In this document: piece after piece, positions 7,404 through 16,624 of the stretch
Position numbering within the stretch: the stretch's first letter is position 1
How the letters are laid out: each line of letters begins with the position of its first letter
Origin: JACTMJ01 sp039812845
GTDB lineage: Bacteria > Acidobacteriota > Terriglobia > Bryobacterales > Bryobacteraceae
Direction of reading: 5' to 3'
Assembly (NCBI GenBank): GCA_039812845.1
Contig: JBDIBK010000001.1
Coordinates: 1 to 64,000 of the forward strand
Length of the DNA: 64,000 bases
Made by a program: the position numbers and the translations under genes
Notes under the pieces: generated by a model
Databases searched by the model: none
What the model saw: the letters and a program-made list of their open reading frames with translations, nothing else
What the model was told of the DNA's origin: nothing

Positions 7404-8906
7404 ATGAATCTCGAACTGCTGGATGCGAAGGCGACGGAAATCCTGGCCGGATGTCTGGTGCTGCCCGGATACGCGGTGAAGAAGGGTTCGAACGATCTGC
7501 ATTCGAGCGTGATGGAGGAAGCGGACCGGGCCACCGGCGGGATGCTGCGGGAGCTGTACCGTACGGGCGAGTTCAAGGCGAAAGCCCACGACACGCTGCT
7601 GCTCCACCGCATCTATGGGGTGCGGGCCCAGCGGGTGCTGCTGGTGGGCTGCGGGGAGCGCGAGGAGATGACGCCGGCGCTGTTCGGGCAGGTGGCGGCA
7701 ACGGCGGTGCGGACCCTGAAGCAAAAATCGATTCTGGATGCGACTCTGTGCCTGGACCCGATGGCGGCGACGGAGGAGAACGTCGCGGCGATTGCCCGCG
7801 GCGCACTGACGGGCGATTTCGAGGTGAACGAATACAAGACCGCAGACAAGGACGAGAAGATCTTCGCGCTCTTCCGCATCGCCACCGAAGCGGGTTCGGC
7901 CAACTTCCAGGGATCGCTGACGAAGGGGCGCATTCTGGGGGAGGCGCAAAATTACGCGCGGAGCTTGGCCAATATGCCGGGGAACCTTCTGCCGCCCCGC
8001 GCGCTGATGGAGAAGGCGAAGGACCTGGCGCAGGCAAGCGGACTGGAGATCGACGTTCTCTATCGGGGGCAGATGGAGGAACTGGGCATGGGCGCGCTGC
8101 TGGGAGTGGCCGTGGGCAGCGAAGAGCCGCCCTTCTTTGCCCACTTGAGCTACAAACCCGAACAGGCCGCGACAGAGATCCATCTGGCACTGATCGGGAA
8201 GGCCGTGACCTTCGATTCGGGCGGCATCTCCATCAAGCCCGCCGATGGCATGGAGAAGATGAAATACGACATGGCGGGCGGCGCGGCGGTGCTGGGAGCG
8301 ATGAAGGCGATTGCGGCTCTGAAGCCGCACGTGCGGGTTTCCGCGTTTATCCCGATGGTGGAGAACATGCCCGGGGGCCGGGCGATGCGCCCCGGAGACA
8401 TTCTGAAATCGCTTTCCGGCAAGACGATTGAGGTATTGAACACGGATGCGGAAGGCCGCCTGATTCTGGCGGACGCGATTACGTACGCGAAGCGCCAGGG
8501 CTGCACGCATCTGGTGGACGCGGCTACGCTGACCGGAGCGGTGGTGGTAGCGCTCGGCTACGAGCATGTGGGCTTGTTCAGCAACAACAAGGATCTCGAA
8601 ACAAGAGTGGCCGATGCGGCGAAGGCGGCGGGCGAACGATTCTGGCCGATGCCTCTGGACGCGGAGTACCGGGAGTATTTGAAGAGCGATTTCGCGGATA
8701 TCGCGAATGTGGGCGGACGGTGGGGCGGCGCATGCACGGCGGCGAAATTCCTGGAGGAGTTTGCCGAGGAAACACCGTGGGCGCATCTGGATATCGCGGG
8801 CACGGCGTGGCTCGAATCGCAGAAAGCGTATATGCCGAAAGGGCCGACGGGCGTGGCGGTGAAGACGTTCGTGGAACTCGCGTCGCGTCTGGCGCAGGCG
8901 GGCTGA
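7404..8906 (+). CDS. pepA: Leucyl aminopeptidase (M17 family, cytosol aminopeptidase)
   Basis: A 500-residue M17 metallo-aminopeptidase that removes N-terminal residues from peptides in the cytoplasm. The ATG at 7404 has GGAGGAG six bases upstream. The C-terminal catalytic domain has the two-metal site: GKAVTFDSGGISIKP with downstream MKYDMAGGAA (about residues 265-290) and the family signature NTDAEGRLILADA (about 345-357). The N-terminal macro-like domain is more divergent. It lies 51 bp downstream of smpB in the same direction and may share its transcript. Confidence 0.93.
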   Translation: MNLELLDAKATEILAGCLVLPGYAVKKGSNDLHSSVMEEADRATGGMLRELYRTGEFKAKAHDTLLLHRIYGVRAQRVLLVGCGEREEMTPALFGQVAATAVRTLKQKSILDATLCLDPMAATEENVAAIARGALTGDFEVNEYKTADKDEKIFALFRIATEAGSANFQGSLTKGRILGEAQNYARSLANMPGNLLPPRALMEKAKDLAQASGLEIDVLYRGQMEELGMGALLGVAVGSEEPPFFAHLSYKPEQAATEIHLALIGKAVTFDSGGISIKPADGMEKMKYDMAGGAAVLGAMKAIAALKPHVRVSAFIPMVENMPGGRAMRPGDILKSLSGKTIEVLNTDAEGRLILADAITYAKRQGCTHLVDAATLTGAVVVALGYEHVGLFSNNKDLETRVADAAKAAGERFWPMPLDAEYREYLKSDFADIANVGGRWGGACTAAKFLEEFAEETPWAHLDIAGTAWLESQKAYMPKGPTGVAVKTFVELASRLAQAG

Positions 8907-9200
8907 GGGGCGGGGGAGCTGGGCATTGGGCAGCTGAGCGCCCTCTGTTGATTGCAAAATCGGCTTCGGGGGCTTTGCCCCTGCGACCCCAGGATTTTTC
9001 GCTTTCCGGCCAGCTAAATGGGCAGGCGGGGCGGGCGTACACCCGCCCCGAGTTGGCACATCGCTCGGCGCTCGGGTTGCATCCCTGCATTGCCCTATCC
9101 TCCGGCGAGGCGATCTCAGTGTAACTCCGACCTCAGCGGTTTCCAAAGATCGCGGGCCGAGCGTTTTGCCGGATTCCGCATTGCGGCGTGCGCGGGGGGA
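8907..9200. other. Intergenic region with two GC-rich hairpins
   Basis: 294 bp between the convergent pepA and CPBP protease genes with no convincing coding sequence. It contains a short G/C hairpin at 8968-8981 followed by a T-run at 8994-8998, and a strong 9-bp stem at 9027-9050. These probably end the two convergent transcripts. Confidence 0.5.
9027..9050. terminator. Strong GC hairpin, terminator-like
   Basis: CGGGGCGGG, six-base loop, CCCGCCCCG: nine perfect base pairs. There is no T-tract on either side, so it may act with Rho or only stabilise RNA ends between convergent genes. Confidence 0.45.
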
Positions 9201-10097
9201 TCAGCCGTTTCCCTGCAAGCGCTGGATGACCGCACCCATGAGCAGCAAGCCGTTATAGGTGGCGTGGGCGATGGTGGAGGCCGTGGTGGATTCCGCGCGC
9301 CAGCGGATGACTCCGAAGACCAACCCGGCAATCGTGATGATGAGGATCAACTGCCAGTGCCAGCCATACTGCGCACCATGGGGCAGCGCGAAGAGGACGG
9401 ACGCGGCGAGGATGCCGGCCGCGGGACCGATACGCTTGACGAAGAGGGGCTGGAGGAAGCCACGGAAAATGATTTCTTCGAAGAGCGGGCCGAAGGTGAA
9501 AGCGGCAATGCCGATGGCAAAGAGATCCGCGTCCGACTTGATCAACTCGTTCATGGGCATGTCCAGATCCTGGAGCTTGAAGACGATGTTGAGGGCCGAG
9601 ACGAGCATCGCGGTGGCAAGGCCGATGCCGGCATAGAGCCCAACCTGACGCATGGGCTTGAGCTGCACGGCGGCACGAAGGCCCCGGCCGTAGCGCGCCC
9701 GCAGAATGCGGGAGAGCAGAAAGAGCGCCGGGCCGAACCCGGCCAACTGGAGCAGCACGGCAACCTGGGCAAGGCTCATGGAGTATTGCGGATAGCCGGC
9801 GGCGACGATGCCGAAATTGAAGCCGGAAACCAGGATCGCGGCTCCGAGCATGGAGGCGACGAGGATCACCACAAAGAGCAGCAGATCGAGCCATCCCCAG
9901 AAGGGATAGGGCCGGGCGGGCGGGGGCTCCGTTATCGAGAATTGCGGGCCATCCGACAAGGACGGCTCGCTCAGGATGCGGACTTGGCTCGCAAGATCGC
10001 CCTCGGACGCGGCCGGCGCATCCAGATAAGACGGATTAGTGGATGGCGAGACGGGGGATGGCGAGACGGGATCCTCCGGGAGGAGCGGAGCGCTCAT
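9201..10097 (-). CDS. CPBP-family intramembrane metalloprotease (CAAX protease-like)
   Basis: A 298-residue multipass membrane protein with a proline-rich soluble N-terminus (about 70 residues). The three motifs of the CPBP/Abi family are present: EEIIFRG (EExxxR), FALPHG (FxxxH) and HATYNG (HxxxN) near residue 285. These are the metal ligands and active site of Rce1-like glutamic or metallo proteases. It is the last gene of the uvrA operon; its ATG overlaps the stop of the preceding gene by 4 bp (ATGA). The substrate is unknown. Confidence 0.85.
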   Translation of the reverse strand: MSAPLLPEDPVSPSPVSPSTNPSYLDAPAASEGDLASQVRILSEPSLSDGPQFSITEPPPARPYPFWGWLDLLLFVVILVASMLGAAILVSGFNFGIVAAGYPQYSMSLAQVAVLLQLAGFGPALFLLSRILRARYGRGLRAAVQLKPMRQVGLYAGIGLATAMLVSALNIVFKLQDLDMPMNELIKSDADLFAIGIAAFTFGPLFEEIIFRGFLQPLFVKRIGPAAGILAASVLFALPHGAQYGWHWQLILIITIAGLVFGVIRWRAESTTASTIAHATYNGLLLMGAVIQRLQGNG

Positions 10098-11056
10098 GCG
10101 GCATCCCCCTCAATGAGGATGGCGGCGAGCAGGGGCACCATGATCTCATGATGCCCCGTGAGGGCGATGCCGCTGCCGCCCGCGCCGGCGTGCGGCCGCT
10201 TGACGACGTTGACGGTGGGCCGGTAGTGCTGGAGGAAATCGAAGTTCGCGGTGTGGAAGCCCTTCACCTCATGACCCAGGTTGCGCACGAGCGAAATCGC
10301 TTTGAGAAAAACCTCCGGCAGCACGACGGCCGAGCCGAGATTGATGTAGACGCCGCCGCCATCGAGCATGGCGACGAGCCGGGCGAAAAGCCGGAAGTCC
10401 TGATGGGTGGCGACGCCGAGCGCGGCCGCATCGACGGCGGGGTGGGTATGCGGGGTGTCCGTGCCGATGGCCGCATGGACGGTGACCGGCACGCCGGCGC
10501 GGTAAGCCTCAAAGAGCAGGCTGTGCGGCGCGAACGCGGGAACGGCGATGGCTTTCAAGCGGCGGCCGAGGGACTCGCCCCAGCCCAGTCCGGCGGCCAC
10601 GCCCTCGCGGATGGCCTCATTCATTTCGCGCCCGGTTTCCTCCGCACTGCCGAAGCGGCCATCGGGGAGGACGGCCTCCACATCTTCGCTGGTGCAACCG
10701 GCAATCGCAATCTCAAAATCGTGGATGGCGGTGGAGCCGTTCATCACGAACGCCTGCACGTAACCGCGGCGCATGAGGTCCAGCAGAATGGGACTGAGGC
10801 CGCACTTCACGACGTGGCCGCCCATGCCCCAGATTACGGGTTTGTCTTTGGCACGGGCTTCGCGGATCACGCGCACAAGTTCGCGAAGCTGATCCGCCGC
10901 CAAGAGCGCGGGCAAGCGTTGGAGCCAGGCATCGAAGCCCGCACCCGGCGTGTGCGGAGTGGCGAAGTGTTCGATTTGCACCTTGCCGCCCCGCTCGGCG
11001 ATGGGGATGGTGCTGAGCTTTTCGAGGGAGATTGGTTCGAGATTGTACTTGCTCAC
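10094..11056 (-). CDS. Conserved protein of unknown function, possible distant deoxyhypusine synthase-like fold
   Basis: 320 residues from a GTG at 11056 that overlaps the uvrA stop (GTGA); an open frame continues upstream inside uvrA but is only its shadow. I recognise no characterised function. Conserved-looking blocks are WGMGGHVVKCGLSPILLDLM, NGSTAIHDFEIAIAG, TSEDVE, GVPVTVHAAIGTD, GGGVYINLGSAVVLPEVFLKA and TANFDFLQHYRPTVNVV. The order of the GGHV, HDFE and GGGV blocks recalls NAD-binding deoxyhypusine synthase, but the lysine that follows GGGV in that enzyme is absent. The short overlaps on both sides tie its expression to uvrA and the CPBP protease. Confidence 0.7.
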   Translation of the reverse strand: MSKYNLEPISLEKLSTIPIAERGGKVQIEHFATPHTPGAGFDAWLQRLPALLAADQLRELVRVIREARAKDKPVIWGMGGHVVKCGLSPILLDLMRRGYVQAFVMNGSTAIHDFEIAIAGCTSEDVEAVLPDGRFGSAEETGREMNEAIREGVAAGLGWGESLGRRLKAIAVPAFAPHSLLFEAYRAGVPVTVHAAIGTDTPHTHPAVDAAALGVATHQDFRLFARLVAMLDGGGVYINLGSAVVLPEVFLKAISLVRNLGHEVKGFHTANFDFLQHYRPTVNVVKRPHAGAGGSGIALTGHHEIMVPLLAAILIEGDAA

Positions 11057-13824
11057 GAGACCCTTTCCGCATTCAGGTGCCGAGCCAGCGCCTGGCCGGT
11101 ATAGGAGCCAGGCACCCGGACGAGATCCTCCGGGGTTCCGGTGGCGATCACGGCACCCCCGTCTTCGCCGCCCTCCGGGCCCATGTCGATGATCCAATCG
11201 GCCGATTTGATCATATCGAGGTTGTGCTCAATCACGATGACGGTGTTGCCTTTGGCGGTGAGCCGGAGCAAGACATCGAGCAGGCGGCGGACATCTTCAA
11301 AGTGCAGCCCGGTGGTGGGCTCGTCGAGAATATACACGGTTTTGCCGGTCTGGCGCTTGCTTAATTCCCTGGCCAGCTTGATGCGCTGCGCTTCGCCGCC
11401 CGAGAGCGTGGTGGAGGACTGGCCGAGGCGCACGTAGCCCAGGCCCACATCCATCAGGGTGCTGAGCTTGGATTCAATCTGCGGCAAGTTCCGGAGAACT
11501 TCAAGGGCATCCTCAATGGTGGCGTCGAGGAGATCGGCGATGGAGTGGTTCCGGTATTTCACCTCCAGCGTCTCCCGGTTGTAGCGGCGGCCCTTGCAGA
11601 CGTCGCAGGTGACGTAGACATCGGGGAGGAAGCTCATCTCGATGCGCTTGAGGCCATCGCCGCCGCAGGCTTCGCAGCGGCCGCCCTTGACGTTGAAGCT
11701 GAAACGGCCCGGCTTGTAGCCGCGCTCCCTGGATTCGGGGAGCATGGCGTAGAGATCCCGAATCGCGGTGAAAGCGCCGGTGTAGGTGGCTGGGTTCGAG
11801 CGCGGCGTACGCCCGATGGGAGACTGATCAATCTCGACGACCTTATCGATGAAATCGAGACCCGTGATCCGATCGTGCCGGCCCGGCACGCCCTTGGAGC
11901 CCCAGACTTCGCGAGCCAGGGCGCGGTAAAGAATGTCGTTCACGAGTGTGGATTTGCCACTGCCGGAAACGCCCGTCACGAGCACCATCATGCCGAGCGG
12001 GAAGGCGACGGTGATGTCTTTGAGGTTGTGCTCCCGCGCGCCATGGACGGTGAGCTTCTTGCCGTTGCCGGCGCGGCGCTCGGAGGGCGTGTCGATCCGG
12101 CGCTTGCCGGAGAGGTACGCACCGGTGAGCGATTCCGGAGCGCTTTCGATGGCGGCGGGGGTGCCTTCGGCGACGACATGGCCGCCCAGGGTGCCGGCGC
12201 CGGGGCCGAGGTCGATCACGTGGTCCGCCCGCTCAATGGTCTCCTGATCGTGCTCCACGACGATGACGGTATTGCCCAGATCGCGGAGGCGCATGAGGGT
12301 GTTCAGGAGGCGCCGATTGTCGCGGGGGTGCAGGCCAATGGATGGCTCGTCGAGCACGTAGAGCACGCCGCGGAGCTTGCTGCCGATCTGGGTAGCGAGG
12401 CGGATTCGCTGCGCTTCCCCGCCCGAGATGGTGGCCGCGGAACGGGAGAGGCTGAGGTAATCGAGACCCACGGCCATGAGGAACTCCATCCGGTTGGTGA
12501 TCTCTTCGAGCACGCGGCCGGCGATCTGGCGCTCCCGGCCGTTGAGCTTCCAGCTTCGGGCGAGATTGAGCGCCATCCGAATGCTCATGCCGGTGAATTC
12601 GGCAATGGAGACGCCTTTCACCGTCACGGCAAGGCTGGCGGGTTTGAGGCGATTGCCATTGCAGGCGGCGCAGGTTGTGGCGGTCTTGAACTCCATCAGC
12701 CACGCCTTGTAGTCGTCGTAGGCGTCTTCGTAGATTTCGTCGAGGGTGGGAATGAGCCCAGGAAAGCCCCGCCCCCCGTAGAGCAGCGTCTGGCGGAGCT
12801 TGTCGGGGTAATCTTCCCAGGCTTTCGAGAGATCCAGATCGAGCTTGAGGACGGCGTTGCCGATGCGCTGGTTCATGAGCGCGGAGCCCGCGCCGGCGGC
12901 CAATCCGCCGTCGAGGAGGGGCTTCGCGGGGTCCGCGATGACTTTCTCCGGGTCAAAGGTCCAGGTGCTGCCGAGGCCGTTGCAGGTTTCACAGGCTCCG
13001 TAAGGACTGTTGAAGGAAAAGGAACGGGGCTCGATTTCCGCAAGGAGCTTGCCGCCACCGTCGGATTCGCCGCCGGTGGTCTGGACGGTATAGAAGCGCT
13101 CTTCGCCATCCAGAACGGATATGAGGATAGTGCCCTTGCTGAGCTTAAGGGCGGCACGGAGGGAATTTTCAAGGCGGGTACCAATGCCATCCCGGAGTTG
13201 CAGCTTATCGACGACGGCTTCGAGATCGTGCTTTTTCTGGCGTTCGAGCTGGACGGGTTCTTCGAGGGAGCGGATCTCGCCGTCGATGCGGGCTTTGAGA
13301 TAACCGGCGGCGGCGAGGTCTTCCATCTCCTTGCGGTAAATCCCCTTGCGCCCGCGCACGATGGGGGCGAGGACGAGGAGCTTGCGCCCTTCGAAATCGG
13401 CGAGGAGTTCTTCCATGACGCGCTCGACGGTGTAGCGGTGGAGCCGCTCGCCGGTTTCAGGATCGTGCGCGATGCCGATGGAGCTATAGAGCAGGCGCAG
13501 GTAATCGTAAATTTCCGTGATGGTGCCGACGGTGGAGCGGGGGCTGCGGGAGGTGGTTTTCTGCTCAATGGAGATGGCGGGGCTCAGGCCGTCGATGGAA
13601 TCGACATCGGGGCGCTCCATCTGATCAAGGAACTGGCGGGCGTAGGGGGAGAGAGTTTCGACATAGCGGCGCTGCCCTTCGGCGTAAATGGTGTCGAAGG
13701 CCAGGGAAGACTTGCCGGAGCCGCTGAGGCCGGTGATGACGGTGAGCTTGTTCCGGGGGATTTCGACACTTACGCCGGCAAGGTTGTGGGTACGCGCCCC
13801 GTGAACGACGATGCTATCGAGCAT
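11053..13824 (-). CDS. uvrA: Excinuclease ABC subunit A (UvrA), with atypical zinc module
   Basis: The 923-residue damage-recognition ATPase of nucleotide excision repair. It has two ABC modules: Walker A GLSGSGKS (32-39) and GVSGSGKS, with signatures TISGGEAQRIRLA and TLSGGEAQRIKLA and Walker B VLDEPSIGLH and ILDEPTTGLH. The C-terminal zinc module CEACGGDG...CDVCKG is intact. The first zinc module keeps ACETCNGLG but lacks the preceding CxxC pair: the segment around residues 248-262 reads TTGGESDGG where E. coli has CPICG. The equivalent of E. coli CPDHD near residue 118 is also cysteine-free (HDPETG). Otherwise it is full length. It is the first gene of a three-gene operon. Confidence 0.96.
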   Translation of the reverse strand: MLDSIVVHGARTHNLAGVSVEIPRNKLTVITGLSGSGKSSLAFDTIYAEGQRRYVETLSPYARQFLDQMERPDVDSIDGLSPAISIEQKTTSRSPRSTVGTITEIYDYLRLLYSSIGIAHDPETGERLHRYTVERVMEELLADFEGRKLLVLAPIVRGRKGIYRKEMEDLAAAGYLKARIDGEIRSLEEPVQLERQKKHDLEAVVDKLQLRDGIGTRLENSLRAALKLSKGTILISVLDGEERFYTVQTTGGESDGGGKLLAEIEPRSFSFNSPYGACETCNGLGSTWTFDPEKVIADPAKPLLDGGLAAGAGSALMNQRIGNAVLKLDLDLSKAWEDYPDKLRQTLLYGGRGFPGLIPTLDEIYEDAYDDYKAWLMEFKTATTCAACNGNRLKPASLAVTVKGVSIAEFTGMSIRMALNLARSWKLNGRERQIAGRVLEEITNRMEFLMAVGLDYLSLSRSAATISGGEAQRIRLATQIGSKLRGVLYVLDEPSIGLHPRDNRRLLNTLMRLRDLGNTVIVVEHDQETIERADHVIDLGPGAGTLGGHVVAEGTPAAIESAPESLTGAYLSGKRRIDTPSERRAGNGKKLTVHGAREHNLKDITVAFPLGMMVLVTGVSGSGKSTLVNDILYRALAREVWGSKGVPGRHDRITGLDFIDKVVEIDQSPIGRTPRSNPATYTGAFTAIRDLYAMLPESRERGYKPGRFSFNVKGGRCEACGGDGLKRIEMSFLPDVYVTCDVCKGRRYNRETLEVKYRNHSIADLLDATIEDALEVLRNLPQIESKLSTLMDVGLGYVRLGQSSTTLSGGEAQRIKLARELSKRQTGKTVYILDEPTTGLHFEDVRRLLDVLLRLTAKGNTVIVIEHNLDMIKSADWIIDMGPEGGEDGGAVIATGTPEDLVRVPGSYTGQALARHLNAERVS

Positions 13825-13988
13825 AAGGGTCCGATTCCGCGCAGGAGGGAGGCAATCTTCTATTGTCCCGAACCGGAACGGAGCCGGTCAACGCCGCGAG
13901 GGGCGGCGGGCGCGCTAGCGGCCTTTGCCGGGGAGCCGGAGGGGAGGGGCCGCGCGTGGAACTCTCTTTCGGTGGCGGATTTAACCGA

Positions 13989-13994
13989 TAGAAT
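13989..13994 (+). promoter_or_regulatory. Candidate -10 element for the OmpA-like gene
   Basis: TAGAAT lies 43 bases before the TTG start at 14038, with only a poor -35 match 17 bases upstream. It is offered as a weak call. Confidence 0.3.
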
Positions 13995-14037
13995 ATGGAG
14001 AGGTTTGGAGCACCGCTAGGGAATAGGAAGGCGCGTT

Positions 14038-15582
14038 TTGATATTTGTGCGGAACAGCTTGATTTACGTGGCCCTGTGCCTTGCGGCCGCCGGGGGCGGC
14101 GTCTTCGCCCAGGAAACGGCGGAACAGATGCAGGCGCAACTCGAGGGGCTCTATGAGCTGCGGCCTTCCGTTACGCCGGTGCGCGTCTACAGCTACGCGA
14201 TCGCCGAGGGGACGTTCCAACTGGGGATGCAGGGGTCCGACCTTGCGCGAGGGGCGAGCGGGGAGCTGCGGGTGCGAAGCCGGGTGAACTACAACGAGAT
14301 CGATCTGCGGGTGAAGGGCCTCCCGGCCGCACAATCGATTGGCCCCGAGTTTCTGACGTATGTGGTTTGGGCGATCTCGCCATCCGGGCTGGGAACGAAC
14401 CTTGGGGAGCTGAGCCTGGAACGAGGCGAGGGACGGCTTCGGACACAGACCGATTTACAGAGTTTCGGTCTGATTGTCACCGCGGAGCCGTTCTATGCGA
14501 CGACGACACCGAGCGATACGGTGGTGCTCGAGAATGTGACGCTCGCGAGCGAGAAGCGGTCCCCGGCGCTGACTTCGGTGGAGACGCGATTCATCCCGCG
14601 CGGCCAGTATAAGGTGGGCGCGGAACTGGGCGAGGTGAAGCCGTTCACGTTCGAGGCGGGGGTTCCGCTGGATATTTATCAGGCGCGGAATGCGCTGCTG
14701 ATCGGGAAGCGGACGAGGACCGACCGGTTTGTTCCCGAGGGATATCAATCGGGCCAGGCGCTGCTGGGGAAGGCGGAAGAGCTTTATTTCAGCGGTGACG
14801 CGAAGGCCTCGACCGCGAAGGCACGGGAAGCGGTGCAGGTGATGGGCGACGCGATTCAATTGTCGCTCGAACGGCAGGACAAGCTGCGGAGCGATCTGAT
14901 CAGCCGCGCTGCCGACGACCGGGTGCGCCGGGCAACCGCGACCGCCGAAGACGCCGAGCGGCGAATGAAGAATGCGCTGGAGAAGCAGGCATCGGCGGAG
15001 AAAGCAACGCGCGAGGCGGAGCAGAAGCGGGCGGCAGCCGAGGATGCGATGCGGCTGGCGGTGGAAGAGCGCCGGCGCGCGCAGCAAGAAGCGATTGAAG
15101 CGCGCGAAGTGGCGCAGAAACTGGTTCAGGAGCAGCGCCAGTTGCGGGACCTGCTGGTGGAACGGCTGAACCGCGTGCTTTCGACCGAGGATACGGAGCG
15201 CGGACTTGTGGTGAAGCTATCCGATATTCTTTTCGATCCGGGCAAGTTCACGCTGAAGCCGGAGACGAAGGTGCTGCTGGCGCGCATCGCGGGAATCCTT
15301 TCGTGGGCTCCGGGGATCACGGTGCAGGTGGAAGGCCACACGGACAACACGGGCGACGCGGGGAAGAACCAGCAACTCTCCGAACAACGGGCGGCCGCAG
15401 TGGGGAATTTTCTGGTGGAGCAGGGGATGCCGGCCTCCAATATCTCGTCGGTGGGGTATGGGGAGAGCCGCCCGATCGCGCCGAATACCACGCGGGAAGG
15501 CCGGGACCAGAACCGCCGGGTGGAACTGGTGCTTTCGGGAGAGATGATCGGGGCGCGCGTGGGAGGATCTGGGCAGCCGTAA
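14038..15582 (+). CDS. OmpA-family outer-membrane/peptidoglycan-associated protein
   Basis: 514 residues from a TTG with AGGAAGG six bases upstream. There is a signal peptide (about 1-24, ending VFAQ), a beta-rich middle domain (about 30-230), an Ala/Arg/Glu-rich coiled coil (about 265-375) and a C-terminal OmpA peptidoglycan-binding domain (about 385-500). The last contains ILFDPGKFTL, VEGHTDNTGD, LSEQRAAAV, SVGYGESRPIAPN and QNRRVEL. It probably anchors the outer envelope to the cell wall. The function of the N-terminal domain is unknown. Confidence 0.9.
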   Translation: MIFVRNSLIYVALCLAAAGGGVFAQETAEQMQAQLEGLYELRPSVTPVRVYSYAIAEGTFQLGMQGSDLARGASGELRVRSRVNYNEIDLRVKGLPAAQSIGPEFLTYVVWAISPSGLGTNLGELSLERGEGRLRTQTDLQSFGLIVTAEPFYATTTPSDTVVLENVTLASEKRSPALTSVETRFIPRGQYKVGAELGEVKPFTFEAGVPLDIYQARNALLIGKRTRTDRFVPEGYQSGQALLGKAEELYFSGDAKASTAKAREAVQVMGDAIQLSLERQDKLRSDLISRAADDRVRRATATAEDAERRMKNALEKQASAEKATREAEQKRAAAEDAMRLAVEERRRAQQEAIEAREVAQKLVQEQRQLRDLLVERLNRVLSTEDTERGLVVKLSDILFDPGKFTLKPETKVLLARIAGILSWAPGITVQVEGHTDNTGDAGKNQQLSEQRAAAVGNFLVEQGMPASNISSVGYGESRPIAPNTTREGRDQNRRVELVLSGEMIGARVGGSGQP

Positions 15583-15601
15583 GGGACGGGCGAGGGCGGG
15601 A

Positions 15602-16462
15602 TCAATCCTGGACGGGGGGCGGGGATTCGCTCTCGCGGGAGGCTTCGAGCATTCGATAGACTTCGCGTTTCGAGAGGCCGCGCGCGCGCGCCAATTCCTT
15701 GATCGCGGCCATGCGGTCCACACCCGCAGCGGTTGCCGACGCGATCGCCTCCGAGACGGACTCGACGGCAACCTCGCCGGTGGACTGCCTGGGCCGGCCG
15801 AGGACGAGCGTGAACTCCCCTTTCACGGCGTCTCGCGCTTCAAGCTGCCGGGCCACGTCGGCGGGGGTCCCGCGAAGCCACTCTTCGTGGAGCTTGGTGA
15901 GTTCCCGGGCGGCGCACAGTTCCCGCCCAGGGAGCAGCTCCTCAATTTCCCTAAGGCTCTCGACGACGCGGTGGGGCGCTTCGTAAAAGACGAGGGCGGC
16001 GCTGAGGTCGCGGAGAGAGGCGAGGGTTTTGGCGCGCTGGGTTCGCTTGGGAGGCAGGAATCCGCCGAAATAGAACTCGCCCCCGCCCAAGCCGCTGCCA
16101 GTGAGCGCGGTGAGCAAGGCGGCGGGGCCGGGGACCACTTCGACGGGAAGACCGGCTTCGAGGACGGCGCGCAGGACGCGGTAGCCGGGATCGGAGAGGA
16201 GCGGCGTGCCAGCGTCGCTGACGAGGGCCACACGGTCCCCGCGCCGGACAGCCTCGACGATCTCCAGGGCGCGCGTGGCTTCGTTGTGCTCGTGGCAGCT
16301 CACGGTGCGCGCTGGAATGCCGAAGTGTTCGAGGAGTTTGCGGGTGTGGCGGGTATCTTCGCAGGCCACGAGAGCGGCTTCGCGGAGCACGCGGATGGCG
16401 CGCAGCGTGATGTCTTCGAGGTTGCCGATCGGCGTGGAAACGATGCTGAGTCTGCCGGCCAC
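15602..16462 (-). CDS. rsmI: 16S rRNA (cytidine1402-2'-O)-methyltransferase
   Basis: A 286-residue SAM-dependent tetrapyrrole-methylase-fold enzyme that methylates C1402 in the ribosomal decoding centre. The GTG start at 16462 has GGAGA seven bases upstream. Diagnostic blocks are STPIGNLEDITLRA near the N-terminus, CEDTRHTRKLL, DAGTPLLSDPG, PGPAALLTALTGSG and FYEAPHRV. The C-terminus is the usual basic helical extension (AAIKELARARGLSKREVYRML). It converges on the OmpA-like gene. Confidence 0.95.
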   Translation of the reverse strand: MAGRLSIVSTPIGNLEDITLRAIRVLREAALVACEDTRHTRKLLEHFGIPARTVSCHEHNEATRALEIVEAVRRGDRVALVSDAGTPLLSDPGYRVLRAVLEAGLPVEVVPGPAALLTALTGSGLGGGEFYFGGFLPPKRTQRAKTLASLRDLSAALVFYEAPHRVVESLREIEELLPGRELCAARELTKLHEEWLRGTPADVARQLEARDAVKGEFTLVLGRPRQSTGEVAVESVSEAIASATAAGVDRMAAIKELARARGLSKREVYRMLEASRESESPPPVQD

Positions 16463-16624
16463 GGACGATTCTCCAACTGCAATCCCGGATGGGGAATCTC
16501 TCCTAGACAGGCTAACAGCTATCGCATGGAAGGGGCGCTTCGCACGGATGGTTTACGCGGTTGGGCTCCGCGGTTTGGGCGCTGGCGCGGACGGCGGGCG
16601 ATGGGCCGTCCGCGCCGGCAGCGA

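Noticed and set aside
8960..9000. Possible interspersed repeat (GGGGGCTTTGCCCC with neighbouring CCCC runs)
   Set aside because: Only one copy is present in the window, so it cannot be called a repeat family; it is described as part of the intergenic region.
6861..9146. A 761-residue open frame on the minus strand across smpB and pepA
   Set aside because: It overlaps two clearly recognised genes, is His/Arg/Leu-rich without motifs, and is best explained as an antisense shadow.
11545..14019. An 824-residue open frame antisense to uvrA
   Set aside because: Low-complexity Gly/Ala/Glu/Asp composition without motifs; the opposite strand is an unmistakable UvrA.
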